Of a stretch of 64,000 bases of DNA, positions 1 through 10,299 are shown piece after piece; positions within the stretch are counted from its first letter, which is position 1; each line of letters starts with the position of its first letter. The stretch is from Strongylocentrotus purpuratus (taxonomy: Eukaryota > Echinodermata > Echinoidea > Camarodonta > Strongylocentrotidae). Under the pieces are notes generated by a model. The model saw only the letters and a list, made by a program, of their open reading frames with translations. It ran no database searches and was not told the DNA's origin. The position numbers and the translations under genes were made by a program. The stretch spans positions 6,120,519-6,184,518 of the forward strand of contig NW_022145613.1 in the NCBI RefSeq assembly GCF_000002235.5, in the 5' to 3' direction.

Positions 1-252
1 AAGTTAAAATAGTAATATTTACAGACAGATAAGAAAATTAAAAGAACTACTTATTAAAGATAATAATAATAACAACATTAAACTGATGATAGAAATGATA
101 TTAAGTACAAGAAGAAAAAGAAGAAGGAGAAGAAGAAAAAGAGGAGAAGGAAGAAGAGGAAAATAATGATGAATTTGTAGAAATTCTATAACGTACGAAA
201 ACATAAGTATATACAACATGAAAAAGTATGAACCGACAGAAGAATAAAAATT
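1..252 (-). other. LINE 3' region with GAA/TTC-rich stretch
   Basis: Follows the ORF2 stop. Bases about 105-175 are purine-rich on the + strand (GAA/GGA repeats). No clear 3' terminal repeat or poly(A) can be delimited before the window edge. Confidence 0.5.
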
Positions 253-3200
253 TCAATCATATAACATGTCATTCACTTCTCTTCTCTGACTGTCAAGTAT
301 TAGGTATTCCTTTAATTTCCTCTTAAAATGATCATAGTTTCCTATTTCTTTTACACCATTGGGAAGGGAATTCCAATGTTTTATGGCATTGTAATAAAAC
401 GAATTTCCAATACTACCTACTCTTTCAGGTAAGTTAAAGTTGAATCGTCTATTTCTTGTATTATAATCATGTAAGTCAGTAACAAGATCGAAGTTGGATC
501 GAATATAATGATTCGACCTAGTATGGTATATTTTATGCACATGATGCAATACGAGTTGTTTTGATCTTTGGTCGACTTCAAGAAAACCAGCTTTAGAAAG
601 TTCGCTGTAGCCAACATGAGTTCTTGGACCAGAACAGTTGATAAATCTCACCATTTTGTTCTGTATAATCTTCAACTTCTTTTGATCTGACTTGTTTATG
701 TTACTATACCATGCAGGGTTAGCATAGTCAAATAAACATTGAATAAGAGCAAAACAGAGTGTACGTCTTGCTTTTAAATCCATACAACTTTGATATCTGT
801 ACAAAAATTTCAGACGAGAATTTGCTTTTTTTACAACTGATTCTACTAAAGATGAAAATGAAATTGCGCTAGCCAACTCAATGCCTAAATACTTCACAGA
901 CTCTTTTCTCTTGATTGCTTGATTATTGTGTGTCACTTTGAATTCAAATGACTTTTTAGAACTACTTTTAGAACAAAATAAAATGCTTTCTGTTTTTCCC
1001 AAGTGTAAAGAAAGCTTATTATCAGTCATCCAATCGACACACGTAGACAGCTGTTCACTGAGCTTTTCCTCAATATATTTAGGATCAGGATTTGAATAGA
1101 GTAGTACGCTGTCATCTGCGTACAATAATAGTTTAAAGTCTTTTATACAAATACACATATCATTTATATAACTTGAAAATAGAATTGGGCCTAAAATGCT
1201 TCCCTGAGGAACACCGCAAGTTATAGGCATTAGTTTGGAACGAATATCATGAATGGCCACTACTTGGTGCCGATTAGATAAGTAGGATCTAAACCAATCT
1301 AAACTTGCCTTATCAAAACCCATTAGTTGTAACTTCTTCAATAAGACGCAATGATTAACTGTATCAAAAGCTTTTTGCAGATCAAGGAGCACCATACCAA
1401 CAAAGCGCCCTTGGGAAGTTTCTCTCCTCAAATAATCAGTCAAATGAATTAGGCATGTTTCAGTCGAATAATCATGTCGAAAACCAGATTGAAATTCATA
1501 AATTATATCATTTTCTTTGAAGTATCTTTCAATTTGAACACAGACCGATTTTTCTAGAATCTTTGATGCTACGCTTAAAACACTAATAGGTCTATAGTTG
1601 CTAACATCAGTTTTATCTTTCTTTTTATAAAGTGGAGTCACTTTTGCTATTTTCATATCCTCTGGAAAAGTACTCGTCAAGATAGATAGGTTCATTAAGT
1701 AACTTAGAGGCTTAAATAAAACCTTCGCACCATCTTTTAGAAATTTAGCTGGAATCAAGTCTAACCCAGTACTTTTTGATACATTCAACTTACGTAACTC
1801 TTTGAAAACAAATTGTTCACTGATTGGTAATAACTCGAAGCTGTTTTCACGTACACCTTTTCTTTCGTAAAAGTCACGAATACAATCATTGTCTGCGCTG
1901 AAAAAGTCTTTGGAAGGGGGGAGTTTGTCTACTAATTTGGCAGCCACATTTGTGAAATGAGCATTGAATTCATCAGCGATGGCCATCTTATCATGACATA
2001 ATTCCCCATCAATTTTAATGACAGATTCTTGTTCTTTTCGCTTCTTATTTTTCAATCCTAAGCTTTTTAGATTCTGCCAAAGTTTTTTCGAATCTTGTTT
2101 ATTTTCTTCTATCTTGTTTTGTAAGTAAACAAGTTTAGCCCTTTTCACCTCTCTTTGGACCATATTTCTTAATACTCTGTATCTTTTATAGAGCTTCTCA
2201 TCTTTTGCTCTTTTCCTCCATTTTTTGTATACTATATTTCTCTCTTGAATTAGGGAAAGAATATCTTTAGTCACCCAAGTTTCTGATCTTTGTTTTATTC
2301 TTATCCGCTTCAGTGGCGCTATCATATTCAAATTTGAGATAAAAACATGTTGAAATATTGACCATGCCTCATTTACATCTGTACAGTCAGTTATTCGTGA
2401 CCAATCAACAACAGAAAGTTGAAGATTGAAAGACTCTTCTGTATATTTTTTCATGGATCTGATATCATTAGTCCTGTGATGACCTATAGCCAGTCTAACA
2501 TTTTTCCGTGTACAGAAAGTAAAATAATGGTCGCTAATACCTAGATCAATGACACCACTTTGACTTATTTTATTTTCTTTGGTACAACCAATATGATCCA
2601 ATAGAGAAGAACATGTAGGTGTAACGCGTGTTGCCTCTTTAATGAGTTGACTAAACCCATGAAGACTCAACAAGTCAATATATTTTTTAGCCAGTGGCGA
2701 TTTGCGAAGAAGACAAATATTCATGTCTCCTAAAAGAATTATTTCGTCATCCTTTTTTAATGTATCAAGAATATTGGACAATTTCTCGATAAACAAATTG
2801 TTTTTCGGAGGTCGATACAGAACGCCAACAACAATTGGTTTTGATCTTGGTATAAGCAAATTTATCCACAGGGATTCCGTATCTCCAGTACTTATAGCAT
2901 CCATAATATTAAATGCAATATCATTTTTGATATAGAAACATACACCACCTCCAGAGCCAGAGGATCGATCATGGCGTATGATTTTATATCCGTCTATTTC
3001 AATTTCTTCATCATTTATGGAATTGTTTAACCATGTTTCAGTGAAAGCAATAATAGACAGCCTTTTTCTTTTAAAAAGAATTCTAAGTTCCGATATCTTG
3101 TTTAGAATAGACCTCACATTGAGGTGTAAAAAATGAAGACCTTTAATTTTAAACTTTTCTTCAAATTCTTGAAAAAGAGAAGTGTTTTCATCTTTGAGGT

Positions 3201-3564
3201 TTGGCTGAATTATTCTTGCTATCGCTTGCTTTTCAGGTGTAACGCGCGTTACCTTAAAATAGTTTTCTTTTAGTCTATCCTCGTTTTGGCTTTCTTTCTC
3301 TAAACAATCGTCAGTAAATATTGATTCACAAAAAGATGGCAGACAACATGTTAAACAATTCCACTTCTCATCAGGGCATTCATAATATAACCTGCGGTAC
3401 TCTGAAAAACTGATAGCTTGACAATTAGTGTGAAACCATTTTTTACAATAAGAACACAGAAGGCCGTGTTGATTACATTTGACTGGCTTATCACAGTTCC
3501 CACAAGGGAACTTATATTTTCGACCGTCAACTATAATTTTCGGATCATCACTAGATTTTGTCAA
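253..3564 (-). CDS. LINE ORF2: PHD finger + APE endonuclease + reverse transcriptase
   Basis: Encodes the retrotransposition enzyme that nicks target DNA and copies the element RNA at the nick. Residues about 21-73 form a PHD-type zinc finger (C21, C24, C37, C40, H45, C48, C70, C73). The APE-like endonuclease spans about 143-350, with conserved N149, E176, the YRPP motif at 250, GDMN at 279-282 and SDH at 344-346. The reverse transcriptase spans about 585-880, with LDLQKAFD (catalytic D728), GVPQGS (784-789) and YADD (815-818). All catalytic positions are present and the stop is TGA at 253-255. The start is uncertain: codon 3562-3564 is TTG, not ATG, the first in-frame ATG is codon 221 inside the endonuclease, and the frame is open further upstream to 3741, overlapping ORF1. 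The protein could in principle be active; that is inference. Confidence 0.93.
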   Translation of the reverse strand: MTKSSDDPKIIVDGRKYKFPCGNCDKPVKCNQHGLLCSYCKKWFHTNCQAISFSEYRRLYYECPDEKWNCLTCCLPSFCESIFTDDCLEKESQNEDRLKENYFKVTRVTPEKQAIARIIQPNLKDENTSLFQEFEEKFKIKGLHFLHLNVRSILNKISELRILFKRKRLSIIAFTETWLNNSINDEEIEIDGYKIIRHDRSSGSGGGVCFYIKNDIAFNIMDAISTGDTESLWINLLIPRSKPIVVGVLYRPPKNNLFIEKLSNILDTLKKDDEIILLGDMNICLLRKSPLAKKYIDLLSLHGFSQLIKEATRVTPTCSSLLDHIGCTKENKISQSGVIDLGISDHYFTFCTRKNVRLAIGHHRTNDIRSMKKYTEESFNLQLSVVDWSRITDCTDVNEAWSIFQHVFISNLNMIAPLKRIRIKQRSETWVTKDILSLIQERNIVYKKWRKRAKDEKLYKRYRVLRNMVQREVKRAKLVYLQNKIEENKQDSKKLWQNLKSLGLKNKKRKEQESVIKIDGELCHDKMAIADEFNAHFTNVAAKLVDKLPPSKDFFSADNDCIRDFYERKGVRENSFELLPISEQFVFKELRKLNVSKSTGLDLIPAKFLKDGAKVLFKPLSYLMNLSILTSTFPEDMKIAKVTPLYKKKDKTDVSNYRPISVLSVASKILEKSVCVQIERYFKENDIIYEFQSGFRHDYSTETCLIHLTDYLRRETSQGRFVGMVLLDLQKAFDTVNHCVLLKKLQLMGFDKASLDWFRSYLSNRHQVVAIHDIRSKLMPITCGVPQGSILGPILFSSYINDMCICIKDFKLLLYADDSVLLYSNPDPKYIEEKLSEQLSTCVDWMTDNKLSLHLGKTESILFCSKSSSKKSFEFKVTHNNQAIKRKESVKYLGIELASAISFSSLVESVVKKANSRLKFLYRYQSCMDLKARRTLCFALIQCLFDYANPAWYSNINKSDQKKLKIIQNKMVRFINCSGPRTHVGYSELSKAGFLEVDQRSKQLVLHHVHKIYHTRSNHYIRSNFDLVTDLHDYNTRNRRFNFNLPERVGSIGNSFYYNAIKHWNSLPNGVKEIGNYDHFKRKLKEYLILDSQRREVNDMLYD

Positions 3565-3572
3565 ACTTTCAC

Positions 3573-4148
3573 TTAATTCAATACCCTTCTTACAAATTGA
3601 AGATAATTCGCCCAGTCTTTCATGTCCACCTTGGATGGTCTGAAGGCTGGTTTCAGTCGTGACCTCTGTTTGACTGCACTGAAATCCAAAGATCTCCCAG
3701 AAACAGCTTCGGCGTAGGACTTTACGGGGCTGCTTTTTTCCTCATCAGAATGAAGACTCTGGTTTTCTCGGTAGATGGCTTGATGCCGCCTTGCTCCAGG
3801 TTCACTGCCTGTAACTTGATCGGACGACCGTTGAGTCCAGCCATGGCCTCGTGTTGTCGATTGGTCAGCACTGTTGATGAGGTGTTTCAGGTTGCCTGCC
3901 AAGATTCGTTGACCGGCTCTGTTGAGGTGAACGCCATCACGCCCGAGATGCTGCTCGCTGATATCATTGTTGATGATGAGGCCCCATCTGTTCTCGCTGG
4001 CTGCCAACTCCATCAGATAGTTGATCTCATCAACCCGCTTCTTGTCCGCTTCACTCTCCCCTCTATTGATGTGTCTTACGAAGCTTACATTTATTACAAA
4101 CAAAGTGGAATATTGCAACAAACTAGGAAGACATGTTTTCAGACACAT
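3573..4148 (-). CDS. LINE ORF1, C-terminal part with SGNH-esterase block V
   Basis: A 191-codon frame directly upstream of ORF2; its TAA is at 3573-3575. Residues of about 22-90 resemble the C-terminal half of an SGNH/GDSL esterase, ending in GRDGVHLNRAGQ, the block carrying the catalytic Asp and His (DxxH). Esterase-bearing ORF1 proteins are known from CR1 and L2 clades, where they act in the ribonucleoprotein particle. The tail after the esterase is charged and ends in a tryptophan-containing segment. The GDS serine block is not present: an in-frame stop lies just before the first ATG, so this copy is truncated or broken at its 5' end. ORF1 lies in the frame from which a -1 shift enters ORF2, and an A6 run (3734-3739) sits where the ORF2 frame opens. 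Confidence 0.7.
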   Translation of the reverse strand: MCLKTCLPSLLQYSTLFVINVSFVRHINRGESEADKKRVDEINYLMELAASENRWGLIINNDISEQHLGRDGVHLNRAGQRILAGNLKHLINSADQSTTRGHGWTQRSSDQVTGSEPGARRHQAIYRENQSLHSDEEKSSPVKSYAEAVSGRSLDFSAVKQRSRLKPAFRPSKVDMKDWANYLQFVRRVLN

Positions 4149-4186
4149 GCATGGTATTTACAACAATATTTACAACAGGTAGGGGG

Positions 4187-4695
4187 TTGTTGTATCTTTC
4201 GTGGTGATATAATGGCGGCAATATTTTTTGCCCAGAACCAACTTCGTGCCAATAGACGAGTTAGAAGAAGATTGTGTGTTGACCGGAAACATCACAGATG
4301 AGAACTTTCTAAGATATTACATGCTAGGATAGGACTATTTTAATGCTCTCATCTTAACCAATATAGTGAAAGCGTGATTTGTCTTCATGATCCACATTCA
4401 ACAGCGTATAATGATGACGCGCGTAATAAGTGCTCAAATAACTAATTACGCCCAAGATTAGTATGCGCTAGGCGCATCTTCAGATATGGCATAAAGTATT
4501 CCTATTGGTTGATCTACTTATCATGCTTATATAAAATAGATTTTGATTGGTAGGGTCCATAAAAATGGGCGTGTCATCAATGGTCAAAGATAAGATAGAG
4601 GCGGTCCTTCAAGAGATAACACAGGGATAAAACAATGTTCAGAATACCAACTTACAACAATATTAGCGCTGTGTTATCTCTGGAAGATACAACAA
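4187..4695. mobile_element. Possible Harbinger-like DNA transposon remnant
   Basis: A 12-base inverted repeat (TTGTTGTATCTT at 4187-4198, its complement at 4684-4695) brackets about 500 bases. Just inside the left arm, + strand ATG at 4212 starts a basic peptide (MAAIFFAQNQL then an arginine-rich run) in the style of HARBI1/PIF-Harbinger transposase N-termini. It stops after about 30 codons, and a neighbouring frame continues with TDENFLRYYML, like the D/E-R-Y stretch that usually follows. The match is from memory of the family style and the inverted repeat is short, so this is tentative. A second inverted pair (AGAGATAACACAG near 4611, CTGTGTTATCTCT near 4671) and a repeated ACAATGTTCAGAATACCA lie at the right end. 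Confidence 0.3.
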
Positions 4696-5657
4696 AAGAT
4701 AACACAAAACTTACAACAATGTTCAGAATACCACCCCAGGACTGTAGGCTACACTGTATATTTTGTCTTGGTGAATTCGATATATCGTATCACTATATAC
4801 CAATATACCAATTGAATGTGGTACAAGATTAATTGGAAGCTATGAATTATTAAATATTTAACTGCATGTAATGCATGCAATCTCTTTGATTTATGTTGCA
4901 TGCACATCCGTACAGCTGAGCCTGAGTATTGATCCCATTGAAAGTGAAAATGGCCATCTGCTGTCACGGTTTGTCCTTCCCGACATGTCGTCTTTCACCC
5001 ATCCCTTGACATTAATACAAATTTTCCATCAGCTGTTTTATCATGTTGAGGTGCTGTCGCCTATAGCACATTTAAAAAAAAGATAAAAATGACCGCCATT
5101 AGGGTCAGTATATGACCGAACATTTTCCCAACTTGGGTATTGCTTTGCCCAATCAGTTGGTCGAATATAGAGGCTATATTATTAGGGAGGATCCATGGCT
5201 ATTAAAAGGAGTGTCGACCGATATTTTCCTGACAGCAACTTTCCCAACATGATTTGAATTGAATTGAATTTCCGGAGTACCTTTTCAAGCTCTCCCAGTT
5301 GAGGAGGAGAAAGGAGGAGGAAGGGAGGGGTAGAAGTAAAATAAATCTGAATCTCATGGGAAATTCCCTGTATAAACGCTAATGAATCCAATGAATCGTA
5401 ATTATCTCTATTTTTTTCAAATCGTTGTTTTTGCTTCCTTCAAGTTCTTTAAAAACCAGATACCCTGCTTTTTTCTTACTTTTATAAAATAAGTACCTTG
5501 TTTGAAATAACAGAGCCCTTCAGTTCGAATTTCTTTTGAAATACGGGGTCTTATGCAAGTGATAAACTGAAGACATGCGGTGAAATATTCATACTGACAT
5601 TCTCAAATCTACGGAAGCGTTAAAGTGCCATTCTACTTGACGACATGACGAGATATT

Positions 5658-5658
<1 letters not shown>
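4696..5658. other. Intergenic, no gene seen
   Basis: AT-rich unique-looking sequence. Short open frames here show no domain, codon bias or splice context. Confidence 0.6.
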
Positions 5659-5702
<44 letters not shown>

Positions 5703-5824
5703 ACTTTTTTTTTTTTTTTTTGGTCTCGAAATTTGGAAATTGACATTTTGCTCCGTTGGGGGGGGTAAGGTCACCTTTTTTAGGTCGGCCATGGGAATAA
5801 TTTTTTTTTTTTTTTTTTTTTTTT

Positions 5825-5866
<42 letters not shown>

Positions 5867-5960
5867 AAAAGGGGGGGGGGGGGGGGGGTTTTTTTTAGGG
5901 GTTTTTTTTTTTTTTTACACACCCAAAATTTCCAAAGGGGGGGGGGTGTTTAACCCCCCA

Positions 5961-6030
<70 letters not shown>

Positions 6031-6044
6031 TGCGTACGCGCCTG
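5659..6044. mobile_element. Truncated hAT-like element with poly-G/poly-C tracts
   Basis: Same family as the element at 30926-31553: shared segments after the poly-G (GGTCTCGAAATTTGGAAATT, then AGGTCGGCCATGGGAATAAT), then poly-T/poly-A and CCTGCGTACGCGCCTG (6029-6044), the right terminal repeat. The left terminal repeat is absent; homology stops within a poly-G run of about 40 bases, so the left half is lost. A poly-C run of about 68 bases (5963-6030) precedes the right end. Frames encoding polyproline or polyglycine here are artefacts. Confidence 0.8.
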
Positions 6045-6880
6045 ATGAATGCAACCGCAGAACAGACAACGTGGGCCTCGATCAAGATTCGCACGAATAT
6101 TGAGCTTCACATTGACGAAGACAAGTCGTGACGCCTAAAGTGAGGCCCCGCTCGAGGCCCGCAGGCACTGACGATGAACTACTCAAGACGAGACCTATAT
6201 CCTATATAGTCCACCGCAAAGCAACAGCGGAGCTGATAATTGTTTCTTAAGTGTCCTATTGCGCTCTTGTTTAGTACAAGAATGCAAAGTTCTACAGAGG
6301 TTATAGCATTTCTTTGACAAGCAAGGAAAAAAAAAAGAAAAAAGGAGTGAACACAAAAAAGCTTCAGACCTATTAACCCATGTGGAAAAGCCCCTCTGCA
6401 AACAAATAATGGAAACTAAAATACGGGGTAGAGAACATATATTTTTGATAAAATGTCTTGCCGAGATCTAAGAGGCCTTCGTTTTCTCGTTCAAGAGTTC
6501 ACATCGTTCGATCACGACCATGAGGCCAGCAAACACTAATCATCGCCCGCCCGATCATGAAACTATAGATTTAAAAAAAGAAGTAAACGAAGAAAAAGAA
6601 GAAGAGAAGAGAAGAGAAGAGAAGAAGAAGGTGAAGAAAAAGAAAAAAATTATACATTCACATGGCAGGATAATGTCATGTTTTACACTGCCATTGCTTC
6701 CATTTCTGATACTTATTATGATAGGCCTATACCCCACTGGGGACTGTGTGGTTCATCTTAAAAACGAGCTGAAATTAGTCCTACTTCTTCGAGGGTTAAT
6801 CAAGAATTGAGAGTTACTCCGCATCAGCGTTTAAATGATTGGCCTCTGGAGGATGCGGCTGCATAGAAAGAAGGAAAGAA

Positions 6881-6883
<3 letters not shown>
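6045..6883. other. Intergenic, purine-rich patch
   Basis: Unique-looking sequence with a GAA/GAGAA-rich purine stretch at about 6575-6650. No supported gene. Confidence 0.5.
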
Positions 6884-6916
<33 letters not shown>

Positions 6917-6970
6917 AGAGAGAGAGAGACAGAGAGAGAGAGACAGAGAGAGAGAGAAAGTATGAGAGAG
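6884..6970. repeat. (GA)n microsatellite
   Basis: Near-continuous GA dinucleotides with a few interruptions. Confidence 0.95.
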
Positions 6971-7184
6971 ATTCCTTCATCCATTTTTGAATCAGGTATT
7001 TGTCTTTGATGAATTCTCTACAAAGCAATTCTGCAAACCTGAAAAAAAAAATCTGCAATTTGAGCTGGAAATTTTGAAGAAAAAAAAAAAAGATTAAAAA
7101 AAAAAAAAAAAATTTTGCTTGACGTATTCATGACGTCTAGCTAGTTTGAAACTACATGTATTATATTATTACCATACTTGTCTG

Positions 7185-7558
7185 TTAAAGGTAAAGACCA
7201 GTTATGGTCATGCGATTGCATTGTGAAAGAAACGTTGTGGAATCGATTAGAAAAGGTTGATCATCTAGCATCTAGCATCTGCAAGGTTCTGGAATCATCA
7301 AAATGATAAGAAATTTGGCCCATTCTTCGTAAAGTTACAAGCACTATACACAGAAATATGTATATGGGACTACCCTATATCTCTCACAGACCATGAGAGA
7401 AACAAATTTACCAAATATATGAATTAGTAGGCGGTTTCCCGGCAAATTTTGTATCATCATGTATTAGTCAAAACATATTCTTTCACATGATTGGTAATGA
7501 GAGCTTCCATTTTATTTTTTGAAATTGGGGCATTTCCAATACTGGTCTTTACCTTTAA
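7185..7558. mobile_element. TTAA-flanked non-autonomous DNA transposon (MITE), copy 1
   Basis: The element occupies 7189-7554 and is flanked by TTAA on both sides (7185-7188, 7555-7558). Terminal inverted repeats begin AGGTAAAGACCAGT, identical at both ends for 14 bases, then similar. A second copy at 46863-47236 shares most of its length and is also TTAA-flanked. TTAA duplication is typical of piggyBac and Kolobok superfamilies; the AG start favours Kolobok. No transposase is encoded. Confidence 0.85.
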
Positions 7559-7591
7559 TTCGTCCTTGTTTTCACGAAGTGACGGTAGTGA
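7556..7591 (+). mobile_element. Solo arm of a hairpin-type MITE
   Basis: Thirty-six bases identical to the complement of the right arm of the element at 54541-54576. The partner arm is not visible downstream. The arm begins within the TTAA that ends the preceding transposon. Confidence 0.7.
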
Positions 7592-8572
7592 CAGAAAGAG
7601 GCTCTAATCTTGCATTTCCATGGAAACGTTTTCGTTGTCCGCGAACCACAGAACAGTTCTTTACCCTTGTCCATCTTGATTTTCTATACTTCGTTAACTC
7701 AGAAATGTATGTCGGGTTGACAGAAAAAAATGTTGAATAAAGAACGATTATTTGAGTATTTCCCCTGTTTTTACCTTTTGGTTTGCTGGGTGTAAATGCA
7801 TGCGGCACATGAAACCGTGAAATCGAAACCGAGCACGAGTATGCTGACGGGGATTATAAACCAATTCCAGTCGCAGAAATAATTAGATAGTCTCCATCAG
7901 CAGTTTTATAGTTAACCAAATTGTGATAAACATGCCAATTATAAAGCTACATTGCGATTACCGGCAGAAATATCACTTTTAAAATCACTATGTCTGTAAT
8001 CCCTTTGTCACTATTCAATTTGTAAGCCTTGGGGCTTCTGTTGCCCAACACATCTCGGGGTCGAGAAATGTCTATGGTGAATTAATTTTTGATCAGAATT
8101 TGGCGCCTGAAAGATCACTGTCCATTCCAATTCCAATCGTCTTGAAGCATGAATCGTCCACCTCATTACCGTAACTTCACTGGCTATAGCACTTAATTCA
8201 TTGAAGTCGACGAAATCGTATTTTTTTGAAGAATGGAAAACGTATTTAACTAGTATAACATTTTTTGAGGTATTGTCGATTTTCTTACCCTTATATCAAG
8301 GTGATTTAATGACATTTCCTCTTTTGACAGTCAACAAAACAAAGAAATTACCTTGGAGCAAGAGACTTGTCATCTCCACCCGATTCCCGCTACTGACCGA
8401 ATAAAAAAATTAACTTAAAATAGCCCATATACCTGTAATAAAATATGCACAGAAATTTCAGACACTGTAAAATCCAAAATGTTCATAGGAATAGGTCTTC
8501 CGATAGGCTTTTTCCTTCAAAACAAGGGCACATACTTTAGAAGATGGATTTTTCTTGGGTTGAAATGTGAGA
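7592..8572. other. Intergenic, no gene seen
   Basis: AT-rich sequence with only short chance frames. Confidence 0.6.
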
Positions 8573-8573
8573 A

Positions 8574-8612
<39 letters not shown>

Positions 8613-8625
8613 AAGGGGGGGGGGG
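8573..8625. repeat. (GA)n microsatellite with poly-G tail
   Basis: GA repeats to about 8609, then a G-rich run ending in about ten G. Confidence 0.95.
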
Positions 8626-9264
8626 TGAGAAGTAACGGAGAACAACAAATCTTGCTTTTATCTTAATTTATATTAATACTTGTGTAAAATTACATTAACA
8701 TTTATTCTAAATACTCCCTTTGTAACAAGAATGGCAGTTGATATTATAAGAGCTTGTCAGGAAATGTTCAGGCCCCAGGCGTACACGAATCACAAATCAT
8801 GCATATTGTGCATTGGAGCTTTTTAACGCGTTATATCCTTGAAACGTATGAAAAAGGTTACGTTTTACAAAAAGGATTATAACTTTATTATTTCAGTTTC
8901 GATCCTTTGAAATTCAGGAAAATAATAGGAGATATTACTCCAACTTTATCTACGCAGTCTCATCGAGAATACATGAGTGCTCTTGAGATGTTGCAGATCA
9001 AGTTCTAGTTGCATTTTTAGACACCCCATATGGACACACTTTAAGTGCAACGACCTCTTGTTGACATTCGACCTGGCAGGAAGGAAACGAAACGCGTGCT
9101 CGCCGAACGACCGACCGACCGACCGACCGACCGAGGATAACCAAGTACGGAATATGTAAGTAATATGCAGGTCGTGCCAGAAATAAACGGTTGTTGATAG
9201 TATAGTAGATAACCAGTGGCATTTCCAGATTTTCCAGCGGAGGAAAGGGTACGCCAGTCCCCGC
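8626..9264. other. Intergenic with (GACC)n tetranucleotide
   Basis: Contains a short perfect tetranucleotide array of GACC units at about 9106-9136. No supported gene. Confidence 0.7.
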
Positions 9265-9775
9265 GATCATTATCATCATCCTCATAATCCTCATCATCAT
9301 CACCAACGTCATCGTCATCGTCATCGTCATCATCATCATCATCATCATCATTATTACCATCATTATTATCGTCATTATCATCATCATCATCATTATTACC
9401 ATCATTATTATCGTCATTATCATCATCACCATCCTCATCGTTATCATCATCATCATTATCATCATCACCAGCATCATCACCACCATCATCATCATCATCA
9501 CCATCAATATCATCGTCATCACCATCATCATTATAATCATTATCATAATTCTCATCATCATCATCACCATCATTATCATCGTCAACAATATCGTCATCAT
9601 CATCATCATCACCACCACCGTCATCATCACCATCATCATCATCGTCATCACCATCATCATCATCATCGTCATCACCATCATCATCATCGTCATCACCATC
9701 ATTATCATCACCATCATCATCATCGTCATCACCATCATTATCATCGTCATCATCATCATCATCACCCTTCTCACT
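9265..9775. repeat. Long imperfect (ATC)n / (GAT)n trinucleotide repeat
   Basis: About 510 bases of CAT/CGT/CAC/TAT triplets on the + strand. The Met-rich frame read from the minus strand is the translation of this repeat, not a gene. The internal pattern shows higher-order units, e.g. CATCATCGTCATCACCAT repeated near 9640-9740. Confidence 0.97.
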
Positions 9776-10299
9776 ATGTATACATTTCTAGGGCGTCGCT
9801 AAACAATGTTAAATTATTTAGGGTCCATGAAGGAAAAATGTTCCGAAAAGCAAATAACACAGAAAGCTTTAGAAAGGGTCATCAGATTTTGAAATTTGCC
9901 GTCACCGCTCTAAAATTCTTCCTTTTTTTGTACCGACATAAATTTCCTTCGCCATCAACTATGCCCATACGTAATCATTCACTACATGCATATTCCATGA
10001 TTGAAGTTCGTCATAATAAATGGATATGAAATTATGATGGGCAAGATGAAATCAAGGACGAAACAAGATGCAGATGTCACATAGGCCTTCTTTTGATACG
10101 AGAAAACATAACGATAACCACATCTATACATATAATTACTCTGTCCTTCCTGAAAGTTGACAGTAAGCAGCGAGAAATGAACGAGGCACGCGCAAATCCC
10201 CTAGCAACGTTTAACCTAACGACATACATTCTAACACGTCTCCGAACAACTCGCCCCTCTCTCCCCCTCTCTCTCCATCTCTTCCGTACATCGCTCTCT
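9776..10299. other. Intergenic, no gene seen
   Basis: Short chance frames only; a C/T-rich patch at about 10250-10310. Confidence 0.6.

Larger units (their letters stand above)
1..4148 (-). mobile_element. Non-LTR retrotransposon (LINE), CR1/L2-like (Jockey group)
   Basis: A LINE read right to left. On the minus strand it shows the 3' part of an esterase-type ORF1, then a long ORF2, then about 250 bases of 3' sequence that runs off the window start. Esterase ORF1 plus an APE endonuclease/RT ORF2 is the arrangement known from CR1, L2 and related clades; the clade is inferred from this layout only. ORF2 has no internal stop over 1,100 codons, so the insertion is fairly young. The 5' end is cut: the front half of the esterase domain is missing, and the sequence beyond about 4150 looks unrelated. 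No target-site duplication can be seen because the 3' junction lies at or beyond base 1. Confidence 0.9.

Noticed and set aside
3750..4301. A 183-codon + strand frame
   Set aside because: Most of it is the antisense of LINE ORF1; only the last 30 codons might be a transposon remnant.
9106..9136. GACC tetranucleotide array as a possible CRISPR or satellite seed
   Set aside because: Too short and unspaced; a simple microsatellite. CRISPR arrays are not expected in animal DNA and none is seen.
8998..9774. A 258-codon methionine-rich open frame on the minus strand
   Set aside because: Direct translation of the (ATC)n repeat; no start context, domain or homology.
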